Shown: positions 10,989 to 22,700 of the stretch, piece by piece
Layout of the letters: every line of letters starts with the position of its first letter
Position numbering within the stretch: the first letter of the stretch is position 1
Source: Riptortus pedestris
Lineage: Eukaryota; Arthropoda; Insecta; Hemiptera; Alydidae
Reading direction: 5' to 3'
NCBI GenBank assembly: GCA_019009955.1
Contig: CM032228.1
Coordinates: 209,286,501 to 209,350,500, forward strand
Length of the DNA stretch: 64,000 nucleotides
Position numbers and translations under genes: made by a program
The notes under the pieces: model-generated
What the model was told of the DNA's origin: nothing
What the model saw: the letters and a program-made list of their open reading frames with translations, nothing else
Database searches by the model: none

Positions 10989-11128
10989 CAGGGTTCCCCA
11001 AACCAAACGGCCAAACTTCAGGGATCGATAGAGGATCGAAAAACTAAGAAAAAAAGTCCTCTGGCATATGCCTCGTTTTCGCTTCGTTTTTGAGAAAATC
11101 ACAAAAAACTGAAAATAGTTGTGCAAAA
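10989..11128. repeat. Left terminal inverted repeat of the Tc1/mariner-type element
   Basis: It pairs with 12851-12993 over about 140 bp with scattered differences, for example AGGGTTCCCC against AGGGTGTCCCC. It contains ATGCCTCGTTTTCGCTTCGT, whose inverse is near 12895-12915. Confidence 0.88.
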
Positions 11129-11288
11129 AGTGTATTTTTTTTAATAATATATTTAAATTACAAAAAACTATTGGCTTATTGAGTAAGCTTAATTTTTTAA
11201 TTTACGAGGAGTAAATTTAGAAAACATGAATATTCTCACGCTTTCCTTATCAATAAAACGTCTAGGTTGAGTGTTTAAACTTAAAAAG

Positions 11289-11324
11289 AAAGGATTAAAA
11301 TGTTTACTATCATTTTAATCCTTT
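11289..11324 (+). other. Perfect hairpin upstream of the transposase
   Basis: AAAGGATTAAAATG and its exact inverse CATTTTAATCCTTT form a 14-bp stem around the 8-base loop TTTACTAT. It lies about 70 bp before the transposase ATG, inside the element. A role in transcription or transposase binding is possible, but nothing in the sequence proves one. Confidence 0.7.
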
Positions 11325-11393
11325 TTGGGGGAATCCAGCCTCGCATTCTCACATTAGTGGTGTTGCTAGTACTGTTCAGTGAAGTCAACAAAT

Positions 11394-12455
11394 ATGGCTA
11401 GATTTACCAACGCTGAATACGCGGACATAGTCTATGTCTACGGATTCTGCGATGGCAATGCACGTCAGGCAGTTCGGGAATATCGCAGACGGTTTCCTGA
11501 CCGAGAAACCCCACACAGAGGTGTTTTTACCAGCACTTTCAGAAGGCTTCGAGAGACTGGGTCCTTCTCATGTAATCGTCGTGGAAACCGTATGCAGGCT
11601 CCGATGGAAGCCGACCTGAGGCGGAGGGAGAGGATACTGAGGCACTTCAATACCAACCCTAGCACAAGCGTCCGGAGAGCTGGTTCAGTTCTAAGCATAC
11701 CAAAGACAACCATTTGGCGCACATTAAGGGCTGACCGCAGGCATGGTTACCATGTACAAAAGGTACAAAATTTAATACCCGCTGATTATCCCCGCCGATT
11801 AAATTTTTGTAATTGGTACAAAGAACAATTGCAAAACGATGTAAACTTAAGTTCGAAAGTAATCTGGACGGACGAAGCGACTTTTACACGTGCGGGCATA
11901 TTCAATCAAAGAAACTACCACCTTTGGGCACATGAAAATCCCCGCGCTGTTAGAGAATTTCACTACCAGCATGAGTTTTCTGTAAACGTGTGGGTCGGTC
12001 TTTGTTATAATCGCATAATAGGTCCCGTATTTTTACCTGCTCGACTTCACGCTGAAAGTTATCATCTATTCCTGGAGAATGACTTACGGGCACTTTTGGA
12101 AACAAGGCTTGAGAGCTGGTTTCAACTCGATGGTTGTCCTGCACATTACGGAAGGGCCGTACGAGACTGGTTGGACATCAACTACCCAGGTCGCTGGATA
12201 GGATGAGGTGGGCCGGTGCCTTGGCCTCCCCGGTCTCCGGACTTCACGCCACTAGATTACTTCGTGTGGGGATACGTGAAAGAAAATGTCTACCGAGAGC
12301 CCGTCCGCACAAGGGATGACCTCATCGAGCGCATCAGAATGGTTTGCAACCAGCTCACCTCAGAACAATGTTTAGATGCAGTGCGATCTGTGAGTTCGCG
12401 ATGTGATGCGTGTATTGCAGCGAGAGGCCAGCACTTCGAACAACATTTACGTTGA
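11394..12455 (+). pseudogene. Tc1/mariner-type DDE transposase with one in-frame stop
   Basis: The frame from ATG 11394 (MARFTNAEYADIV) is 353 codons plus stop, the usual length for this superfamily. Residues about 1-55 (FTNAEYADIVYVYGFCDGNA, then RRRFPDRETP) look like the N-terminal helix-turn-helix found in many arthropod transposases of this kind (DUF4817-type). About 60-120 resemble a second helix-turn-helix. The catalytic core shows D in VIWTDEATFT, D in FQLDGCPAHYG, and a third D in PPRSPDFTPLDYFVWGY, 36 residues after the second. The only lesion seen is TGA at 12204-12206, between RWIG and GGPVPWPP, where related proteins usually have arginine. A C-to-T change of a CGA codon would explain it. 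An upstream GTG at 11379 is not used as a start in animals. The protein would act in the nucleus, cutting and rejoining at TA sites. Confidence 0.9.
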
Positions 12456-12850
12456 CGCTTTAGAAATTAACAATGTAATTTTAGAGAAGGTAAAACCTTC
12501 AAAATTTTCAGGGTTTTTTTTCTCACTAAGGTAGACCCATATAAAAACTAAAACATTTATGTTTTCCAAGAAAGAATATTTAATTATTTTATTAATTTTC
12601 TAAATTTTTAATCTTTTTTTATGTCTTCAGTTATTGTTCATAATGTTATCTACTTTAAATAGGTAATTTTTTTTATACTATGAATATTTGAATAAAAAAG
12701 TATTTATTATTTTTTCTTAATAAAAAATATTTTTTTTTTCAATTACCTTTCTGTTAGTATAAGATTAGAATACAATAATTATATTGGAATAACATTTATT
12801 GCTAAAATTCATTCAAGGAATAAAATCCGCTCTTCCATTGGCCTTAACTA

Positions 12851-12990
12851 GTTTTCGCACAACTATTTTTAGTTTTTTGTGATTTTCTCGAAAACGAAGC
12901 GTAAACGAGGCGTATGCCAGAGGACTTTTTGTTTTAGTTTTTCGATCCTCTATCGATCCCTAAAGTTTGGCCGTTTGGTTTGGGGACACC

Positions 12991-12993
<3 letters not shown>
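12851..12993. repeat. Right terminal inverted repeat of the Tc1/mariner-type element
   Basis: Inverse of 10989-11128, ending GGGGACACCCTG next to TA. See the left repeat for the pairing. Confidence 0.88.

Positions 12994-13052
<59 letters not shown>
12994..13052. repeat. (TA)n microsatellite, right flank of the transposon
   Basis: About 29 TA units directly follow the right terminus. This is the second half of the tract into which the transposon inserted. Confidence 0.9.
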
Positions 13053-13054
<2 letters not shown>

Positions 13055-13616
13055 ACACAGAACAGTGTGTTTACCCCTGAAATCTACAATCGAAAATATT
13101 TTGCTAATGACAATAGTTCAGTGTTTCAATATTTATTTACGCGTGTGTGTGCTCGCGGTAACCCTTGCCAAGAAAATATGAAGAATATATATAATTGAAA
13201 ACGTTTTCAATTAATTTCTAATTTTATTTTCGCGGAAAGTAAAGAAGTAATAAATGAGCTAATCGGATTGGATTTAACAATGCAATTCATACCCTCGTTA
13301 TAAGAAAATAACTCAAAGATAATGATAAAATGAACAATTTACTCTCCATTAATGATCACTGTAAAATTAATAGCTAATTTATGGATCTATTATAAATTCC
13401 GAATATAATCAATGTTTCCTATTTATTAGTTAATGGTATTTTGCCGTTGAAGTATAAACTATTATTAATTTACATCTTAAACTATAGCCACATTTTAAAC
13501 GACTCCAAGTAAACAAAAATAAATTTATATAAAACGTTTAATTTGTAAATTAGTATTATAGTACATTTTTTTAATACTCACATGTTTCACCAGGATCAAT
13601 TCCATACTAATTTTAC
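13053..13616. other. No gene or repeat recognised
   Basis: AT-rich sequence, nothing supportable. Confidence 0.55.
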
Positions 13617-13795
13617 GTCGGTTAAGGCGTTGGTCTAAATCTCACTTGGTAAAGCTAGAGAGGCGCGTTCGATTCCCGCCTGGGCAATAGGAATTCATTT
13701 AGCGACGAACTAATTATATAAAATCTTCAGTCAATCTGGCTAGAAAAGGGTGGTGACCTTTAGTAGTACAATGTGGACGTTAATAAAAACATTTA
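13617..13795 (+). mobile_element. tRNA-derived SINE, 5'-truncated copy
   Basis: It begins at GTCGGTTAAGGCGTTGGTCT, a diverged box A region. It contains the box B-like GCGTTCGATTCCCGCCTGGG, then GGCTAGAAAAGGGTGGTGAC and GTGGACGTTAATAAA. The usual GGGGCTCAGG head is missing. Confidence 0.75.
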
Positions 13796-13849
13796 AATCA
13801 AGGCATTTATCAGGATTTGTTGTTTATTTTTCTGATAATCAACCACATC

Positions 13850-14636
13850 AACTAAGCAAATTTCCTATGTGAAGTTTAGCAATAGAGAAATCTGCATACT
13901 GGTAACACAACACCACCATAAGTAAATACAAACGGTAATGAGAAATCTTTCAGTTAATTTTAATAAACTCCCAACTGAAACGGCTTCTGAATAGTAAGAA
14001 TTATTTATATTATAATAACTCAAATTTTAGTAGTCCAAGAACTAAAGAAGGGAGGGGGGGGGGGGCGGATGAACAGAACGTATTTTCATAAATCTCACAA
14101 AGTAAAGACGGTTAGAAACGACCGGTAAGGTTATAAAAAGCTTCCGCCAGAGCCGAGACTAACGAAAACGGCCGAACTAACCCGAACAACACCCGACCAC
14201 AGACCATAAAAATGCAAATATCTCGGTTAATATTCAAGATAGAGAATAAGTGTATATAACAGTATATATAGTAAATTTAGTTTGCAATAAGATTGGTTCT
14301 ATACAATTTTTCGATCCGATGCATAATAACGGATATATTTCGAATTTTCGAAAATCCCCCTCTCAAAACCCCCCCTCCTTCTGGTACGATTTCAGCCATT
14401 AACGAACTTGATCTGTCTTTTTACATAAAACGGTTAAATATCAAGTTTCGTAACGATCAAACAAAAATTGCGACCGCTAGAGCGTTAACAGACAAATATA
14501 AATATATATATAATTTTGAACGGACCTCATTTTCCTCATCTCCTGGGTAGGATCGATGGTCATTTGAAGAAATTTTTCGAAACTCGCGTCATGAGTACGA
14601 CCTCAATAGCTGATTTCCCTTAAGGGAAATCTGCTA
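13850..14636 (-). mobile_element. HINE-like element, hairpin end lost
   Basis: The 5' end is intact (palindrome at 14610-14636), as are the conserved phrase around GATCCTACCCAGGAG, a short interrupted (TA) run near 14502-14512, and the core. The 3' subterminal repeat survives as AGGAAATTTGCTTAGTTGA, but the terminal hairpin is absent. The core carries B-type sequence (GTGTTACCAGTATG) next to A-type sequence, so this may be a mosaic. A poly(G) run lies near 14053-14064. Confidence 0.8.
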
Positions 14637-17600
14637 AAAGCAATTTAAATTTATTTATTTCTTATGTTGTGGAAAAATTAACTCCCTTTCTCACCAAGTA
14701 AAATTTACTATTATTTCAGAGGTTAGAGAATATAGTTCTTAAGAAAATAAAAAAAAAAACCTTTCTAATTGGAGCCTCTCTATTTGAACAATTTTAACAT
14801 CCTTGTGGCATAGCATCAGAAGAAAAAATGCACCATCAGTTAAATTGAACACCATAAAAGAAGATCAAGGCTTCTGCTGTAAAGGCAGTGTTCTGCTGAC
14901 CTAGGAAGATGTCAGAAGCGAACAGCAGTGCGACCTCTGTGACGGCCGACCGGTTCCACTGACATTGGCATTAGATTTTCTAGGGGCACCCATGAACTGT
15001 CTAATTAATCTGGAAGGAACCATAAATAGCTCGTGTAACCCCCAACACGCCCACCAGCCATAAGTCTCTTGAGAGAATTATTGAAATGTGTCGTAGAAAT
15101 GAATCGATACATATTTTGATTCATATATAAAAGTTTATTTATGTAGTACTTGCTAAAACTAATAAATATATAGTGCCTCTTACACATCTTATGTAGATTA
15201 TGTAAACGTTTCAATGCCTTCAATTACATAACAACACTAAAGCTGTTACAAACAAGATCATAAGTCTCGCATATACATGGAGCTACATAAGCTAAGCTGT
15301 TACCTAACTGCCGTAATGAGACACTAATGTTGACGCCATCTCACATTCCATTTTGCATTTCTCTCCTACGATGACCACTCCATAAAACATAACATAATTT
15401 TAAGCTGCATTCATGATATACCATGATACAATATAACATACACACAATACAATGCCGTATTAATTATAACAATAAAACTTTGTAAAACTAGTTGTTTTGA
15501 GGATTTATCAAGTTAAATTTTATAATTTTAGTGGATTTTGAACCCTGAAGATGAGGTAAATCAGACCACGAAACAAGTAGGCCAAAATGTTTTAAAAAAA
15601 AAAAAAAACATAAACGCGAAGGAAGAATTGATTTATTGCTGACCCTGCCAACCGATTAAGAAAATATTGTGGGGCTGGTGGGTCAGACGTAAGAAGTAGA
15701 AAAATAGTTTACTTCGATAGTTTATTTATCCTCACCTATATAATTATTTCGTGATAAAAACAAATCTACCTTCTATACAGGTTCTGGTTGAAGGTTAAAT
15801 AAGAGAGCGTATAGCATCTACTTTATGCAAATAAATACTCCACTTCTCTAGTTTTTGTTGGTTTTTATATCGTTACAATCTCATTATGCTTCTTCAGGAT
15901 TATGAATGTGACTATAATAAATTTCACCTACCTGCTGTAGAGTTCAAGATCATTGCTCTAACAACAACAATATAAATATTTATTTATAATAACATTATTA
16001 CGCATAATCTTTCCAATTAATCACTTCAATTAAATTCAAAATATTCTTATAATTATTCAGTTGTTCTTTTAATACATTAGCTAATACAAAAATCATGTAC
16101 AACATAACCTGTCTACGTTTTAATAACAAATCATGCAAACAGCTATTTCATTTTATTGAAATACCAATACGACAATTATTTCATTGAACATAGAATTAAT
16201 CGTCTCCGCAACAGGAGTATTTCAAATGTGCCACTTTTTGGATTATTCGAATTGATAATACTTACTTTATAATAATATCATGTAGGCACTTAGAAGGATG
16301 GCTAAATTAGAAAATCCCTGTTCAAGCTGTGTAATGTTGAATTTACTATAAAGCACTCACTGATCGGAACAAAATAAAACGTAACAATATTGAAACGCCA
16401 ATGGTATTAAAGATCTGCTAAGGGATCGTAAACAGTATTTATCTGATATACAAACATTCTTTTTAGGCCATGAAGCAGAGGTCCGATAAATTAAATTTAT
16501 ACTAGAATATCACAGCTAATGAACTTCAAATTGAATTCCGAATCCCAAAATTATAACTGCAAGTTACAATGGTACCTACTACAGAAGTTAGTAAACTCTA
16601 AAACATTGTATCATAGAGACTAATAAGGTCATCGCTCAAAGATTATTATTATAAATTATATATTATTATTATATCATTATCAATAAATAAGTAATAATTA
16701 CATATTCACTAACCGAAGTTTTTTTGTTTCAGGTATGGTTTCATACAAAATAAAATGATGTGGAGCAAGGAGCGGAAGACGGCAAATAGTATACTGGTAT
16801 TATTTAGGAATATAGGAAAATAATCAAACTCTGGATATTATACTTATGAATTGATTTATTTATATTATTCACCTTTATATATGGTAATGCAAAATTTAAC
16901 ATAATTTATAAATCATAACATGGAAATGCAATGATAATAAACGATTCTATTTAAGTATATCAAATGAAGGGTTATTTCCTCTAGTATACTCAGGTAGTGT
17001 TGTCACAGCCATGGGTGAATGGTATCGTTCTTGATAGGTTACAGTTGGCACATCTCGGTGTCACTATGATTTATATTTATAATATATACCATTTCTACGA
17101 GTATCGGATAACTAAGGTTGCTACTTAAAAATGCCTTCCTCTTTCAAGGCCTGCAAAACTATGACAAATATCAGACTTAAATAATTAAATAATATAATTA
17201 AAATCAACTGAGATTATTATTAGTTTTAGATATGCTATTGAATTCCTAAATTATTGCGTTATTTCAAGCCTAGTATTCGCCATATTTTCCATTTGTAGGC
17301 CTTGGAAAAGTTCCAAAAGGCCTTGATAAAGGAAATAAAAAAAAAATCTGTCATTGGATTTTACAGTATCAGTCAACTAAAAAATTCATTTCCCTTGGAA
17401 TGATAGGAAGATCCATTATATAAGGATGTATTGGCACAGGTTTATAACTAAAAACAACTATTAATAAAACGAAATAGAATACCCAAGTAAAAAAATAACC
17501 AGAAAGAGGAAATTATCAAAGGAATGAAAAAAAATAAAGTGTCTCTTGGAAATCATAAAAATCTCTGATCCTAACTTATTGAATTGTGGTGCTGGCAATA

Positions 17601-18834
17601 TTCTGATGACAAAATAATTTATTAGAAATGCTAACGAAGTCTAAATAAGAAAAAAGTTTTAAAATATGTAAGGAAAGCATAAAACTTAAATTGTTGCTTA
17701 ATTTTAGCTATTAAGTGTGCGAAAATTTAATTTTAAACTTTTTTTTAAATATTTTTTTATTTAATTTTATTTCTTGTCATTGAATAGCGGATATGCGTTT
17801 TTATGTTAGCCGGTCGTTGTAAAATTTGTATAGTATTGCTAATCGCCCCCCCCCCACCCAGGTGAAAATAATAATGAATAAAATTTAGCAAAATATTTAA
17901 AGCACATTTAGCGATATCTTTACAGTTACATTAATGGTTGAACATGTGGAATATTGAATATTCAATTTATATATTTCATCATTTTCCTTTTTTAATTTTT
18001 ATAAAATGTACAGGATTACTCTAATCGGAGTAGGTTGATCCTAGTTGGATGACCTATGTCACCAATTTATATCTCAAAATCCTTTGAAATGTCTTCATCT
18101 CTGCCTTGATAGTCCTAATCCAGTTTTGAAAACATAAATTTTTAATATATTAATCCATTTAATTAGTATTTATTTTTTAATTTTTTACTTTATGAAATGG
18201 ACTTTATATTAATTTGTAAGAAAGATAAGTTTATTTATAAAATATGCTTACATTTTAAAAAATAAATCTTGGGCACCATTATGAAGACGGGAATTAAAAA
18301 AAAAAAAAAGAATAACAACTAAATGAGATAAAATAAATTAGATAAGGATGGGATTATGAAAGTTGAGTAAAGTATGTTCTTGATCTTAGTCAACGGAATT
18401 AGAAAAACAATTTTGGAGCAAAAATAATGAATTTATTAATAGCATAATGCATGGGTTCCCCCTATTCTACTTGGAGCCACTATTATTTCTGAATTTAAAT
18501 CTGATAAAATTACCAGAATGCAATGCGTTGTTGGTTGACGAAGCACCAAGGTTTTCTGGGCACTCGATGCTCTTCATTTGTGTGATTCATCGGTGATAGA
18601 TCATGGTTATTTGAATGTCTATTGGTGGCCTCCAAGTGTTCACATAACGAGTGCATGTGCCCTGCTCAAGGTGTTCTCATATAGCGTCTCTTATCTATAC
18701 TTGGGATGTCGTTTACAGTTGGGCGCCAAGGTGCTTCCTAAATCCTTAGTTTATGTGTCCGTTATTTCTGCTTGTTCAAACAGTTATTAGAATAACCTCG
18801 GTCAGACATTAATCAATTAGTAAAGAATAGCGCA
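14637..18834. other. Long stretch without a supportable gene
   Basis: About 4.2 kb of AT-rich sequence. Points of note are a GC-richer patch at about 14860-14990 (GTGACGGCCGACCGGTTCC), poly(A) at about 15593-15608, a (TAA/TTA)-rich patch near 16645-16680, and a C run at 17847-17855. The stretch at 18540-18790 is again less AT-rich and open on the plus strand for 70 codons, without a recognisable domain. No transposon ends were found. Confidence 0.45.
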
Positions 18835-19575
<741 letters not shown>

Positions 19576-20107
19576 GAAAAGATCTTTGGAAGTCCTCGAT
19601 GGTTTTACGGTGAGGGGGTAGCATAATAGTCTCAAATGACCCCAGTGTCTTTAAGCGCATGTTAAAAAAAAAAAAAATTATGTTTCGTCTAATTTGTACA
19701 GATTAATTTCCAATGTTGAATGTTGTCGACAGGAAATACAGGGACTATAATTGCAAATACGGGCTAAGTTAATGTGTTTTCTTCCTTTATGCTCAACAAC
19801 TACCAATAAATCCTTTAATTACATGCAATCATTTATACATCAGTATGTTTTGATAGTAATTGTGATTGCAATTTTGTATCACTGCGAGGGGAATCATTGT
19901 TTTCTCATGAAATTACATTTAATAGGTTTTAATAACACGTGATGCCGTAAGAATTAAATATCTTCCAAAAATAGCAACATCCTTTTGAGGTTGCAACAGC
20001 ACATTTGTGTGAAATGATTTTGTCACTAAATTATTATAAGAAATAATTGTTTTTGGTGATTATATGTCGATGACTTTTTGTTATAATCCTAATTTCATTT
20101 AATAATG
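19576..20107. other. No gene or repeat recognised
   Basis: AT-rich, with a poly(A) run near 19663-19677. Nothing supportable. Confidence 0.5.
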
Positions 20108-20215
20108 TCAATTTTATGTAACTATGGTCAATGGGGATGGGATATCTACAAGTACTCACTGTTTTCTAGTCAGGGTGGACTATGGGATTTTATTTAGTGA
20201 GGTCTTCAATATATA
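20108..20215 (-). mobile_element. tRNA-derived SINE, old 3' fragment
   Basis: TGGGATGGGATATCTACAAG, TTTTCTAGTCAGGGTGGAC and GGATTTTATTTAGTGAG match the body of the SINE in minus orientation, with many differences. A second faint plus-strand piece is at about 20650-20700 (TTCTGGGCAATAGGAATTTA). Confidence 0.5.
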
Positions 20216-21114
20216 AAACCACTAAGTTTTATAGTATCTGTCAGCTCAAACATCATTTACTAGGAATTATAGGAAGATAGTAGACTCAAATTTTTTTACT
20301 AAGAACTCAGGTTACAATAATAAAACCAAAACAATTAATTCCACAATTCTACACTTCCATGTTAAATATTCTGTCCTGGGGTCTCTCTAGGAACCTATAA
20401 AATATTCTAAATCCGGTTTTATTTCAGTTCTGGTTCTGGCAATATTCCAATCACTTCTACATAATGTATTAGAAATAAGATAAAAGAAATGAGTTCATCA
20501 CTAAATAAATTCGTTTTTGCCAAACTGGAATCAAAACCATAGTAATAGCAATAGATTCAATAGAAGGCTTTTATTTTCAGGAAAATGCGTTTATATTTAA
20601 TATAGAAAATCTGATTGGCTGGTATTCATTCACATATTTAGAGCCGTCGGTTGTGTTCCCTTCTGGGCAATAGGAATTTATATATTTATAAACAGTGGAG
20701 ATAACACATTTGTTCTTTAAACTAAACAAAACTTTATAGATATTACTCCGAATAAATACTTAGAAGACCGTCATCACTAATAGCTGATATCGGAAGCTAC
20801 TTAAATACCTGCTACTTTAGTTTAGAAATTATTGAAAAATAAATTTAAAATGCTGTTTAAAAGTTTTAACTTTCTGTTAACGATTGTCATGAAAGTCCCA
20901 GACTGGTAAAACTAAGCAGGTACCCATGCTTATTAGTTTAGAGGGTTACATGTTACTAATACTATATACATCATTCAAATTTCTCTATAAACATAATATT
21001 TTTACAATTATAAACATATCTCTTGTCAATGTGATGTATATTCATCAATTTCCGTAGTTTTTCTTTTATATCATCTTAAATCAATCTTCAAGAGAAATAA
21101 ATGAAATATCTACA
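20216..21114. other. No gene supported
   Basis: AT-rich sequence with only the faint SINE piece noted in the entry before this one. Confidence 0.5.
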
Positions 21115-21272
21115 GCTTATTTAATTTTCAAAATTCCTCCCCTCTAAACCCCCCTCTCCCTCTAGTCCGATTTCACCCGTTAACGAACTTGATCTTTCTT
21201 TTTACATAAAACGACTAAATTTCGAGTTGGGTACGATTAAACAATAATTGCGACCGATAAAGTGGTAACAGG

Positions 21273-21323
<51 letters not shown>

Positions 21324-21447
21324 TTGAACGGATCTCATTTTCGTCATCTCCTTGGTAGGATCGATGGACATTGGAAGAAAAATTTTGAAAATCGCGTCAT
21401 GAGTACGACCCCAATAGCTGATTCATCTTAAGGGAAATCTGCCAAAA
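21115..21447 (-). mobile_element. HINE-like element, 5' half only
   Basis: On the minus strand: GGCAGATTTCCCTTAAGATG (worn palindrome), GGGGTCGTACTCATGACGC, CCATCGATCCTACCAAGGAG, (TA)n at 21276-21320, then TTTGCCTGTTACC, core, and a G-rich stretch opposite CCCCTCTAAACCCCCC. It stops inside the core. Confidence 0.8.
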
Positions 21448-21493
21448 TCAGACTAACCGTAGAGTTATATATATACACACCCACACATATATA

Positions 21494-21566
21494 GGGTGAT
21501 TTCCGAGAAACGCATGTTTCAAACACGAAACGCAAGACAAAAACCAGCCTTTCCCAGTAATCACCC
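21494..21566. mobile_element. 73-bp MITE-like element flanked by TA
   Basis: GGGTGATTTCC at the left and GGAAAGG...AATCACCC at the right form short terminal inverted repeats (GGGTGATT/AATCACCC). TA lies immediately outside on both sides, within TATATA. It is too short to encode anything. The ends and the TA duplication suggest a miniature TA-targeting DNA transposon. Confidence 0.65.
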
Positions 21567-21898
21567 TATATATATATCAGAGATAAAAATGGGTTCAGGT
21601 CAATATCCTCTTGTTACATATTCATTCGGCCATGATGGTGTGTTGTCTTACCAGACCAACTAGGATCCCGAATTCGGTTGTTCAAATATTTGGGTTACTA
21701 AAGTTCATTGGACGGAGAATGAAGTGAAAGGTTGGTGACCCGCAAGTAGAAACCTGCCTAATCATCTCGGCGTGGATTGCGGTGCAGAAAGCTGCGCGCA
21801 AAATGTTGAAACTCTCAATGAATTGAAATTGAACTGTTGCGCCAAAGCGGTTCCCTTTCTAAAGCTGTTGGTATATTATACGCTGCCTAACCAATCAG

Positions 21899-22398
21899 AA
21901 AGTCCGTCAAGCAGGGGCTGCGTAAACTAAGCAGATTTTCCAAATGCTACTAAGACACACTAGTGATCTCGTCTTAATGCCAAAAATATGAAAATACTAA
22001 TTACGCGCTTAATATTTGAGTTACAAAAATGCATAAAAGAGAATTGTAAAGCATCAATAGTTTAACAACATTGGTTCCACAAACGTTTATGATGTGACTC
22101 ATAATTACGGAGATATTTTGAATTTCCGAATCTCCGGCTCTAAACACCCCTTTTTCCAGTTCCAATTTCAGTCAGTAAAAAATATGATCTTTAGTGCTTA
22201 GATACATAGATCAAACATATTCGAGGCAAAGACGTAAAATCTAAATTGGTGACGTCATTGCATAAAGAATTTGTTTGTATATCGCATAATAAAGGTCTCG
22301 TCAAAAGAATATTTGGTATTCACGCTTAGAATAAAGTGGTTCATGATATAACAGCTAATTGTTGTTAATATGACATAAGTAGGAGTGGGGGTTTACTA

Positions 22399-22469
<71 letters not shown>

Positions 22470-22700
22470 TATATAACAACATTTATAGGTATTTAAATTT
22501 GCAATTAGACTGATTATGTACACGTTTTTGAACCAACTTATAGTAAGGGGGATATTTCAACTTTTCAAAATTCCCTTATATCCCTCCCCTCCCACTGGAC
22601 CAATTTCTTTGCTTTGACAGGTATATATATATGTATGCGTGAGTGTGTGTGTGTGTGTGTGTGTGAATCATTTTCAACGGACCACGTTTTCGGCATTTTG
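21899..22700 (-). mobile_element. HINE-like element (C core), 5' end eroded
   Basis: The hairpin end is present (AAAGTCCGTCAAGCAGGGGC, with one arm changed) and AAGCAGATTTTCC follows. The C-type core has ACACACTAGTGATCTCGTC, GGTGACGTCATTGCATAA and TAGGAGTGGGGGTTTAC. A long (TA)n tract lies at 22402-22467, at an unusual place in the core. The far end holds (GT) runs and TTTTCAACGGACCACGTTTT near 22670-22690, and the palindrome is lost. Confidence 0.75.
22402..22467. repeat. (TA)n microsatellite within a HINE
   Basis: About 33 uninterrupted TA units. (GT) runs follow at about 22642-22665 and 22787-22813. Confidence 0.9.

Larger units (their letters stand above)
10989..12993 (+). mobile_element. 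Tc1/mariner-superfamily transposon, complete, 2.0 kb, inside (TA)n
   Basis: It starts CAGGGTTCCCCAAACCAAAC and ends with the inverse, TTTGGTTTGGGGACACCCTG, with TA on both sides. The terminal inverted repeats are long, about 140 bp (10989-11128 and 12851-12993), and include the shared phrase GAGGATCGAAAAACTAA and a version of TTTGTGATTTTCTC. Between them is one transposase gene (11394-12455) on the plus strand. Both ends are intact and the gene has a single stop, so the copy looks recently inactivated. Confidence 0.92.

Noticed and set aside
15541..15585. Hammerhead-type ribozyme core (CTGAAGATGAG...CGAAAC) as in some retroelements
   Set aside because: The first box is CTGAAGATGAG rather than CTGATGAG, and I could not find supporting stems.
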